Shown here: in pieces, positions 15,394 to 20,275 of the stretch
Layout of the letters: each line of letters opens with the position of its first letter
How positions within the stretch are numbered: the first letter of the stretch is position 1
Source of the DNA: a virus
Strand: one strand, 5' to 3'
IMG/VR virus record: IMGVR_UViG_3300027885_000005
Location: 1 to 20,275 of that record
DNA length: 20,275 nt
Translations under genes and position numbers: made by a program
The notes under the pieces: generated by a model
What the model was told of the DNA's origin: nothing
Database searches by the model: none
What the model saw: only the letters and a program-made list of their open reading frames with translations

Positions 15394-15396
15394 ATT

Positions 15397-15741
15397 ATGA
15401 GCGAGGTTGCAACCCAAGCGAAAGCCTTCCAAAACCTTTGGAACGCACGCCCAGACTTGAGAGGCCGCATATTTGCCATCAATAATAACTCCATCAACGG
15501 CATTAAGGGAGCAATGAACAAAGCCATGGGAGTCATCGCAGGAGTTGCAGATATGTGCTACTTGAAGCCAGAAGGCAAGACTTGTTGGATTGAGTGGAAG
15601 ACAGATACCGGAAGACAGTCTCCTCAGCAGATCACCTTTGAGAAGCTTTGCCGATCACTTGGGCATGAGTATCACATTGTAAGAAATGAAGCAGAATTTT
15701 TAAACATCATAAACCGTGACGACAGAGGAGAAGATAATTAA
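15397..15741 (+). CDS. VRR-NUC domain nuclease
   Basis: This gene encodes 114 aa from the ATG at 15397, which lies just past the last repeat unit; a longer frame from 15367 would run through the repeats. The VRR-NUC core of the PD-(D/E)XK superfamily is clear: Asp52 in GVADMCYL, Glu66-x-Lys68 in WIEWKTD, then TGRQSPQQITF with Gln residues on the following helix, and GHEYHIVRNEAEF at the end. Stand-alone phage VRR-NUC proteins are small nucleases, some acting on branched DNA. A role in resolving replication or recombination intermediates is likely from context. Confidence 0.9.
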   Translation: MSEVATQAKAFQNLWNARPDLRGRIFAINNNSINGIKGAMNKAMGVIAGVADMCYLKPEGKTCWIEWKTDTGRQSPQQITFEKLCRSLGHEYHIVRNEAEFLNIINRDDRGEDN

Positions 15742-15745
15742 GACC

Positions 15746-15970
15746 ATGAACGAATACTACCCAATTGAGGGCAAGATTGTGGATGGATGCGTGACTTATC
15801 ATTCAACACAGCGCACGCATGAGAGCTTCAGGATGCACTTGATGAATGCAGACCCCGAGAGCATCGTCTATGGCTACTACTTGAAACGATGCGCGAAATG
15901 GATAAGAACATTGAAATTGCATAATCAAAAGTTAATTCCTATCTTTGTGCCCAATGGAACAAAAGATTGA
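15746..15970 (+). CDS. Small hypothetical protein
   Basis: This gene encodes 74 aa from ATG 15746; an in-frame GTG at 15716 would add 10 residues but overlap the nuclease gene. The chain is basic, with YYPIEGKIVDGCVTYH at the start and a Lys/Arg-rich helix (YYLKRCAKWIRTLKLHNQ). No family is recognised. The 3' end overlaps the next gene by 17 nt and contains a -7-like box for it. Confidence 0.5.
   Translation: MNEYYPIEGKIVDGCVTYHSTQRTHESFRMHLMNADPESIVYGYYLKRCAKWIRTLKLHNQKLIPIFVPNGTKD
15917..15947 (+). promoter_or_regulatory. Possible internal promoter (TTG, N20, TATCTTTG)
   Basis: TATCTTTG at 15940-15947 matches the Bacteroidota -7 consensus TAnnTTTG, and TTG at 15917-15919 lies 20 bp upstream. 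Transcription would start about where the ATG at 15954 lies, implying a leaderless or nearly leaderless message. It overlaps coding sequence, so a chance match is possible. Confidence 0.4.
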
Positions 15971-16139
15971 ACGCAGAGGAGGCAAACGTGCAGGAGCAGG
16001 CCCACCATTTAAGTATGGCGAGGAGACTTGCAACGTGACTCTGCGCATCCCGAAAAGCAAGAAAGAAGATATCAAGCGACTTGTTAAGGCATACCTTGAG
16101 CAATATAAATCAAAACGCACAGACGACTATGGCTGCTAA
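15954..16139 (+). CDS. Small basic protein, possible ribbon-helix-helix DNA-binding
   Basis: This gene encodes 61 aa from ATG 15954 (a TTG at 15945 is in frame). The N-terminus GGKRAGAGPPFKYGEETC resembles a 'GGKRxGAGRPxKYGE' opening common on small phage proteins. The rest, CNVTLRIPKSKKEDIKRLVK, has the beta-strand plus helix pattern of MetJ/Arc ribbon-helix-helix regulators. A transcription regulator is plausible, and the GGACAGG units upstream are candidate operators, but this link is inference. Overlaps both neighbours. Confidence 0.6.
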   Translation: MEQKIERRGGKRAGAGPPFKYGEETCNVTLRIPKSKKEDIKRLVKAYLEQYKSKRTDDYGC

Positions 16140-16428
16140 CAGATGGCGAAGTGGATACATGAGGCTGCAAGATGATAGCTTCACTGGATACTTGACTCCA
16201 ATCGGATCAGTGCAAGATGTTGAGGTGACGTTCAAGCTTAAGGTGATGCAGCAGATAATGGAAGCATCAGAAGATATCCAGATGGAAGTTCCGAATGAGT
16301 ATTTAATTGGATCACTTAAGCAGAACGATGAAGGCTACTATACTGCCGATGTTATTATTTATAACAAGGTTGTAAGATTGAAATTGACAGAGGACGAAAT
16401 CAAGCGGAGCAAAACACTATCTTTGTAA
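16129..16428 (+). CDS. Hypothetical protein
   Basis: This gene encodes 99 aa from ATG 16129, which overlaps the previous gene by 11 nt; the longer frame from 16081 lies inside that gene. The chain alternates beta-strands and one helix (TFKLKVMQQIMEASEDIQM, YYTADVIIYNKVVRLKL). No family is recognised. The final codons contain TATCTTTG (16418-16425), a -7-like box just before the next ATG, but no suitably spaced -33 element is present. Confidence 0.55.
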   Translation: MAANRWRSGYMRLQDDSFTGYLTPIGSVQDVEVTFKLKVMQQIMEASEDIQMEVPNEYLIGSLKQNDEGYYTADVIIYNKVVRLKLTEDEIKRSKTLSL

Positions 16429-16430
16429 TC

Positions 16431-16562
16431 ATGCCACTATTCCAAGGCGACTCGCCACAAATCATCCAGATGAACATCAAGAAGCTAATCGATGAAGGCT
16501 ATGCACCAATGCAAGCGGTGGCGATTGCGAACGCAGAAGCGGCTAAGTTTAAGAAGCGATGA
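16431..16562 (+). CDS. 43-aa DUF6496-like small protein
   Basis: This short gene (43 aa) runs from ATG 16431 to TGA 16560-16562, overlapping the HAD gene by ATGA. It reads IIQMNIKKLIDEGYAPMQAV then AIANAEAAKFKK. The pattern 'NIxxLxxEGYxxxQAVAIAxxxA' matches a widespread small phage protein family (DUF6496-like), usually found near packaging or head genes. Function is unknown. The match and tight overlaps make it a real gene despite its size. Confidence 0.75.
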   Translation: MPLFQGDSPQIIQMNIKKLIDEGYAPMQAVAIANAEAAKFKKR

Positions 16563-16873
16563 AGATATCTTTCGATGTTGACGGAGTGCTTGACACACCA
16601 CAAGGCATGGCACTTGCTCGCAGGAAGATTGCAAATGGTGATCGCGTGTACATAATCACTGGAAGAAACGAGGAACGGATGAGCGCGGAAGTTTACGCAA
16701 TTGCAAACGAGCTCGGCATCCCGAGACTTCGCGTGTACTTCACCAATGGAGCTGATAAGTGGAAGACGATTCAAAGCTTAGGCATTGAATTGCATATTGA
16801 CAACAACGAGGAACAAGTGAACAAAATAAAGGAGCAAACTGATTCCGATGCGGAGTTGGTTGATTACGATTGA
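16559..16873 (+). CDS. Small HAD-superfamily phosphatase
   Basis: This gene encodes 104 aa. All HAD landmarks are present: motif I FDVDGVLD with nucleophile Asp6 and general acid Asp8, motif II Thr34 in IITGR, Lys67/Lys69 in ADKWKT as motif III, and motif IV Asp81 in HIDNN. There is no large cap domain, so a nucleotide, polynucleotide 3'-phosphate or small phosphoester could be the substrate. Phage HADs of this size are often annotated as 5'-nucleotidases or polynucleotide phosphatases. It lies directly before the terminase genes. Confidence 0.85.
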   Translation: MKISFDVDGVLDTPQGMALARRKIANGDRVYIITGRNEERMSAEVYAIANELGIPRLRVYFTNGADKWKTIQSLGIELHIDNNEEQVNKIKEQTDSDAELVDYD

Positions 16874-16893
16874 AACAGCATAAAAACAGCACA

Positions 16894-17202
16894 ATGGCAG
16901 CCAAGGACATTGAAAAGCATAAGTTCAAGAAAGGGCAGACAGGCAACCCTAACGGGAGACCTCGTAAGCTTCCAGAGCTGAGCAAGCTAATGGCAGACAT
17001 CTTGGGCGATGAGAAGAACGGGCTTAGCACAGCGGAGCGCATCCTCAAGGCGATTGAAGCTAAGGCATTGAAGGGCGACATCAAGGCGGCAGAGATGCTG
17101 CTTGATCGCGGCTACGGCAAGCCTAAGCAAACCACCGACACCAACATCACAAGCACTGAGCCCTTGGTGATCATAAGAACAATTGAATCAGATGGAAAAT
17201 GA
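16894..17202 (+). CDS. terS: Putative terminase small subunit (DUF5681-like)
   Basis: This gene encodes 102 aa from ATG 16894; a TTG at 16870 overlaps the HAD gene and would add 8 residues. The opening HKFKKGQTGNPNGRPRK is the DUF5681 signature. The rest is helical (STAERILKAIEAKALKG, DIKAAEMLLDRGYGKPKQ). DUF5681 proteins commonly sit in the small-terminase position and are thought to recognise DNA for packaging. The large subunit follows, separated by an HNH gene. Function assigned by motif plus context. Confidence 0.7.
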   Translation: MAAKDIEKHKFKKGQTGNPNGRPRKLPELSKLMADILGDEKNGLSTAERILKAIEAKALKGDIKAAEMLLDRGYGKPKQTTDTNITSTEPLVIIRTIESDGK

Positions 17203-17719
17203 AACTTGGATAGCGTTTGCAAATGGATACGAAGTGTCCAACATTGGAAACGTAAGAAGCATTGACAGAGTTGTTCAAACAGCTAAGAAGCCATTGAAAC
17301 TTAAAGGCAAAGTGCTGAAGGCTGCCATTGACAAAAAAGGTTATAAGCGTGTTGCAATTATGGTTGATGGCAAACTTACCACACTTAAGGTCCATAGGAT
17401 AGTTGCTAAGGCATTTATTCACAATGTCAATGATAAGCCTCAAGTAAATCACATTGATGGCATTAAGACTAACAATCATGTCAGCAACTTAGAGTGGGTG
17501 AATAATTCAGAAAATATAAAGCACGCTTTTGATAATGGCTTGATGAAAGCAAAGCGTTTGCATGAAAGTCATAGAAGCAAGCAAACAAAACAAGGCATTG
17601 AGAGAATGTGTTTTCTTAGAAGTTTAGGAATGAGTTACCAATCAATTGCAAAAGAAGTTGGAGTATCTAAAAGCGTGGCAATGAAAAACATTAAGAACTA
17701 TGCAATTTACACTAACTAA
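17192..17719 (+). CDS. NUMOD4-HNH homing endonuclease between terS and terL
   Basis: This gene encodes 175 aa from ATG 17192, overlapping terS by 11 nt and the terL start by 20 nt. A NUMOD4 start (ETWIAFANGYEVSNIGNVRSIDR region, residues 5-26) is followed by the HNH core: His68 in VHRIVAKAF, Asn86-His87 in QVNHIDG, Asn95 and Asn99 in SNLEWV. A C-terminal helix-turn-helix (LRSLGMSYQSIAKEVGVSKS) would bind the target. The gene is AT-richer than terS and terL, fitting horizontal arrival. It begins 598 nt before a hairpin insertion in terL, an arrangement like T4 mobA and gene 60. An HNH role in packaging is an alternative, since HNH proteins also assist some terminases. Confidence 0.92.
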   Translation: MENETWIAFANGYEVSNIGNVRSIDRVVQTAKKPLKLKGKVLKAAIDKKGYKRVAIMVDGKLTTLKVHRIVAKAFIHNVNDKPQVNHIDGIKTNNHVSNLEWVNNSENIKHAFDNGLMKAKRLHESHRSKQTKQGIERMCFLRSLGMSYQSIAKEVGVSKSVAMKNIKNYAIYTN

Positions 17720-19018
17720 GACACAAACTATTGCCTTTGATATGGCGACCAGCGGAGACAAGCGAGTCATTGTTTTCGGGGGTGCCATACGATGGTCGCC
17801 CCTTGCAGAAATGTAAGGGGGAAAGATTATCGAGGCGGCAAAACTTATTGGCTACTTCTCACCATCAGCCATCTCGCGCTGCACTATGGCGGCAGTCGAT
17901 GGGTGATAATACGTAAGAGCTTACCTGACCTTAAGCGCACAACCTTCCCGAGCTTCACTGGATTGCTCGGCGATGGGTTGAACGCACACATCAAGAGTTG
18001 GAACAGAGATACCAATGTTGTGACATTCAACAACGGCAGTGAGCTTATCTTCATGGCGGAAAGCTTTGATGAGGACAAAGACCTCAACCGCTTCAGAGGG
18101 CTCGAAGTGAACGGCGCAGGGCTCGATGAGGTTAACGAGCTGCAAGAGCCGACCTTCTACAAGGTGCAGGAGCGTATCGGCAGTTGGAACAAGGCGCATG
18201 GCAAGCCGCCGATTGTTTGCCTTGCTACTTGCAACCCTGCGAACAATTGGGTGAAGTCCATCATCTACGACCGCTACCGCGACAACAGCTTGCCTGAGAA
18301 ATGGAGTTATATCCCGAGTAAGATAACCGACAATCCGCACATACCTCCCGAGTACTTGGAGAGCTTGAAGGAGTTGCCGCCTGTCCAGTACCAGAGATTC
18401 GTGGAGGGTGATTGGGACATACTCGATGACGTTGCTAATCCGTTCTTGTACGAGTGGCAAGACGAGAAGCACATCGATGACAGCGTTGCACTTAATCGCA
18501 ACATACCGATATTCATCTCAGTCGATTTCAACATCAACCCACTCTGTGCACTGGTCATCCAACAGCTACCTCGTGGCTGCGTGGTTGTGGATGAGATTAA
18601 GATTGAGAAGGGCAGCGTTGATGCGTTCTGTGATCACATCGAGCGCATGGCTATCCCAATGGGTCTATTGCGCATCACAGGAGATGCAATGGGCAAAGGT
18701 GGCACTGTGCAACAGCGTGACAACTCGAGTGCATACACGCAGATAAAAAGGCGGCTGCATCTATCCGACTCGCAGATCATCATTCCGGCGAATCCAACGC
18801 ACTACAACAGCCGCATCGATTGCAATGGCGCACTGCGGAAGTTGGACATCAGAGCCAACTCGGTCAAGTGCAAGGGCTTCGTGTTTGATGCTAAGCAAGT
18901 GCAGTGCGATTCAAATGGCAGCATCATCAAGAGCAATCGAAGAATCTTATCAGAGCGAGCCGATTTCTTAGATTGTTTTCGTTACTTTGTAAACGCAATA
19001 CTTAAGAGATACCTATGA
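17700..19018 (+). CDS. terL: Terminase large subunit, interrupted at Walker A by a 41-nt gap
   Basis: This is the packaging ATPase/nuclease. The 5' part (17700-17792) encodes MQFTLTKTQTIAFDM through VIVFGGAIR. The 3' part resumes at 17834 with GGKTYWLLL and runs to TGA at 19018. In between, 41 nt break the frame and carry TAA at 17814-17816. Joining CGA 17790-17792 to GGC 17834 gives 425 aa with canonical P-loop GGAIRGGKT (K34), Walker B LDE (D129, E130), and the nuclease domain (FISVDFNINP, ITGDAMGKGG, ADFLDCFRYF). Everything else looks intact and under selection. Without skipping, translation stops after 38 residues, or could restart at ATG 17792 to give a 408-aa form lacking the upstream P-loop strand. 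I judge it a working gene decoded by bypassing. Confidence 0.85.
17790..17833 (+). promoter_or_regulatory. Putative translational bypass element: hairpin flanked by identical CGA codons
   Basis: CGA at 17790-17792 (takeoff) and CGA at 17831-17833 (landing) lie 41 nt apart at the bases of one hairpin. Outer stem: 17790-17797 pairs with 17825-17832 (8 bp, two G-U). Internal loop: G17798 opposite GAAA 17821-17824. Inner stem: 17799-17807 pairs with 17812-17820 (9 bp, one G-U), closed by tetraloop GAAA 17808-17811. A stop codon (TAA 17814-17816) lies inside, and purine-rich AAGGGGGAAAGA precedes the landing site, possibly acting like a Shine-Dalgarno. T4 gene 60 and yeast-mitochondrial byp elements share matched codons, a gap hairpin and a gap stop. 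Mechanism is inferred. Confidence 0.75.
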
Positions 19019-19350
19019 GCGTATGTTCACCATGTTATGATGCAGGCAGTTATGTGAACGCTTGCCTAACAGAGTTTAGCTTCGGCATAGTCGAGGCCGA
19101 CACACTTTACTACGTCTGGCTGCAACACAATGCAACGGGCAAGATTCAGCAGTTTGAAGCGACCAGTGATGGCGAGGGCTACCTCAACATCGAAGGCATT
19201 CAGATAGATCCACTTCAAGGCTACACGATATGGGTTACCGACTCCGCAGGCTCACAAGAGCAGCTCGACATCACAGTCGATGGCGATATCTACAAGTGCT
19301 TATCATTCTCAGCTGTTTCGGTTGGGCTAAGTCCTGTCGTTATTCCATGA
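19015..19350 (+). CDS. Hypothetical protein, beta-rich
   Basis: This gene encodes 111 aa, starting at an ATGA overlap with terL. It opens with a Cys-rich MSVCSPCYDAG and continues as a beta-sandwich-like sequence (SFGIVEADTLYYVWLQH, GYTIWVTDSAGSQEQLDI). No signal peptide or membrane segment is present. Its place between terminase and head genes suggests a virion or assembly role. It ends in an ATGA overlap with the next gene. Not recognised. Confidence 0.6.
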   Translation: MSVCSPCYDAGSYVNACLTEFSFGIVEADTLYYVWLQHNATGKIQQFEATSDGEGYLNIEGIQIDPLQGYTIWVTDSAGSQEQLDITVDGDIYKCLSFSAVSVGLSPVVIP

Positions 19351-19547
19351 GACGCATCGGAGCAATCATCGAAGGTTGGTGGTTCATGCTTAGAGGCAGG
19401 AACAATGAGCTGAGCAAGACACGTTCTGCCATCTGCGCCTTGTGCCAGCACAAGGATAAGCGACTCAACTCCTGCAAGGAGTGCGGCTGCTTCCTTCCTG
19501 CGAAGACCAGAGTGGAAGACGCGGAGTGCCCTTTTGGATACTGGTGA
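19347..19547 (+). CDS. Small zinc-ribbon protein (DUF6171-like)
   Basis: This gene encodes 66 aa from ATG 19347 in an ATGA overlap. Cysteines are arranged as CALC, then CKECGCFLPAKTRVEDAECP and ending FGYW. The 'CxxCGCxLxxKxR...CPxGxW' pattern matches a small zinc-binding family often found next to phage terminase and portal genes. A four-Cys zinc site is likely. Exact role is unknown. Confidence 0.75.
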   Translation: MRRIGAIIEGWWFMLRGRNNELSKTRSAICALCQHKDKRLNSCKECGCFLPAKTRVEDAECPFGYW

Positions 19548-19548
19548 C

Positions 19549-19806
19549 ATGGCAGGCTTCATCCATGTGCAAACGAAGTTGATCCAGGTGATGGACACGG
19601 ATGACGAGCAGCTCAAGGACTTGACAGCGGAGGAACTTGGCTACACCGACATATTGGTGAACACTGAGCAGATTAACTACGTCTTCCACGATCGGATTGA
19701 TACCATCATCATGATGCAGAACGGCAGCACACTATACGTAAAAGAATCAATACATGAAGTACATCAAAGAATTAAACGGACGACTGCGCTCTTTATGGGG
19801 CAGTAA
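19549..19806 (+). CDS. FlbD-like small protein
   Basis: This gene encodes 85 aa from ATG 19549, 1 nt after the previous stop. Strands and turns read FIHVQTKLIQVMDTD, TDILVNTEQINYVFHD, TIIMMQNGSTLYVKES, then helix IHEVHQRI. The 'IxxIxxxNGxxLxVKES..EVxxxI' ending resembles the FlbD-like fold of small proteins, seen in many phages. Function is unknown. The 3' end overlaps the next gene by 53 nt, unusually long for this genome. Confidence 0.6.
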   Translation: MAGFIHVQTKLIQVMDTDDEQLKDLTAEELGYTDILVNTEQINYVFHDRIDTIIMMQNGSTLYVKESIHEVHQRIKRTTALFMGQ

Positions 19807-20275
19807 GAAGACCACTCACAACCTCGTTGAGGTATTCACTCACGAAGGCCACACCTACTACCGATTCCCCAAAGAAGTCAACCTACCACTGGAACGCTTC
19901 TCCATGTCCATGTCCTTGCTCGAGCGGTTGAGCTCAGGCATTAGCGGAGCGGAGATGGAGCTGATACTATCGGAGATGGAGAAAGCATTGGGCGCAGGCT
20001 TAAGCAATCCAAAGAACGCGGCACTGATTGGCGCATATATCCATGTGATACGTGAGCGGCAGGATACGGTGATACATCGCGACATCCTTCTCAACATTGC
20101 GGCGACTTGGTTGGTGCGCGATGACGAAGACCCGAACATAGTGAACAGCGACATCCACAATTATAAGCTCGAGTTATTCGAGCAGCTGAGCAAGGGAGGT
20201 GCGAAAGATTTTTTCTCAAGCTTGGGTATCGATCCGCTGATGCCCTTGTTAACTATGTCTCCAGAAGACTTTCAG
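19754..20275 (+). CDS. Hypothetical protein downstream of terminase (partial, 3' end outside)
   Basis: The frame opens at ATG 19754 and is still open at the window end, showing 174 residues. It begins MKYIKELNGRLRSLWGSKKT and continues through HTYYRFPKEVNLPLERFSMS and two acidic helices (SGAEMELILSEMEKALGAG, HVIRERQDTVIHRDILLNI), ending in MSPEDFQ. No nuclease, portal or membrane motif is visible so far. The position suggests a packaging or head-assembly accessory, but I cannot name a family. The start overlaps the preceding gene by 53 nt; a later internal start is possible. Confidence 0.6.
   Translation, partial: MKYIKELNGRLRSLWGSKKTTHNLVEVFTHEGHTYYRFPKEVNLPLERFSMSMSLLERLSSGISGAEMELILSEMEKALGAGLSNPKNAALIGAYIHVIRERQDTVIHRDILLNIAATWLVRDDEDPNIVNSDIHNYKLELFEQLSKGGAKDFFSSLGIDPLMPLLTMSPEDFQ

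Larger units (their letters stand above)
15183..15396. other. Non-coding repeat region, candidate replication origin
   Basis: This 214-nt gap between the primase-helicase and VRR-NUC genes has no supported gene. It carries direct GGACAGG units on the left, the same unit inverted on the right, and between them an AT-rich segment leading into a 47-nt alternating pyrimidine/purine tract. Iterated sites plus a meltable or Z-prone tract next to the replicative primase-helicase fits a phage origin. Operators for a repressor are the main alternative. I found no TAnnTTTG -7 box here. Confidence 0.55.

Noticed and set aside
17778-17795. Programmed -1 frameshift at GGGGGT to reach the downstream frame
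   Set aside because: It would avoid the stop codon, but the protein would read through the hairpin and lose the GGAI part of the Walker A motif, leaving no Gly at the required position. The slippery site is also weak.
17793-17833. Group I or group II intron, or intein, interrupting terL
   Set aside because: The insert is only 41 nt, far too short for a self-splicing intron or an intein, and it contains a stop codon in frame. No intron core or splicing-domain motifs are nearby. A non-standard RNA removal is not excluded and is listed as a test.
17700-19018. terL as a simple frameshifted pseudogene or sequencing error
   Set aside because: A sequencing error would not add 41 nt forming a 17-bp hairpin flanked by identical codons. 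Both halves of the gene read cleanly and join into a canonical P-loop, so decay is a poor explanation.
1-20275. tRNA genes, integrase, attachment sites or reverse transcriptase/diversity-generating elements
   Set aside because: No cloverleaf-like sequence, recombinase motif, reverse transcriptase motif or paired template/variable repeats was recognised by eye; a dedicated scan would be needed to exclude tRNAs fully.

Overview
The window is about 20 kb from the genome of a tailed dsDNA phage (probably siphovirus-like) of a Bacteroidota host. All 38 genes I support lie on the + strand and are packed with ATGA or TAATG junctions and short overlaps. The host call rests on: a BT4734/VirE-type primase-helicase, a promoter with a -7 box TACATTTG and TTG 19 bp upstream, small-protein families I associate with Bacteroidota phages, and gene starts that mostly lack a strong Shine-Dalgarno. 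I see no integrase or repressor. Terminase lies near the right end and tail genes at the left end, so the window is probably cut from a circularly permuted map.

Layout. 1-4664: end of a structural operon, with a head-tail/tail-completion candidate, a 910-aa modular tail/fibre protein, and two tandem paralogues sharing a MAGVKITDL N-terminus. 4664-7146: lysis-type cassette with a GH24 endolysin, a holin-like membrane protein, a His-rich membrane protein, a PAS + HisKA protein with no kinase catalytic domain, and a two-TM coiled-coil spanin-like protein. 7147-7273: early promoter. 7274-16428: early genes: SSB-like protein, coiled-coil protein, HNH endonuclease, PD-(D/E)XK exonuclease, SF2 helicase, primase-helicase, a non-coding repeat region that looks like an origin (GGACAGG units around a 47-nt alternating pyrimidine/purine tract), VRR-NUC nuclease, and a possible ribbon-helix-helix protein. 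16431-20275: packaging genes: a HAD phosphatase, small terminase, a second HNH endonuclease, large terminase, and small proteins leading towards the head genes.

Most notable: the large terminase gene (17700-19018) is interrupted inside its Walker A motif by 41 nt that are out of frame and contain a stop. The two flanks encode GGAI-R and R-GGKT. An identical CGA codon sits at each edge, and the whole insert folds into one long hairpin (8 bp + 9 bp, GAAA tetraloop). Skipping from CGA to CGA restores a canonical GGAIRGGKT P-loop and a 425-aa terminase. This looks like a programmed translational bypass element of the T4 gene 60 type, and as in T4 (mobA) it lies beside a homing endonuclease gene. 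It is probably a mobile HNH + bypass cassette in an essential packaging gene. The RNA/translation mechanism is inferred; the interruption, matched codons, stop and hairpin are read directly from the sequence.
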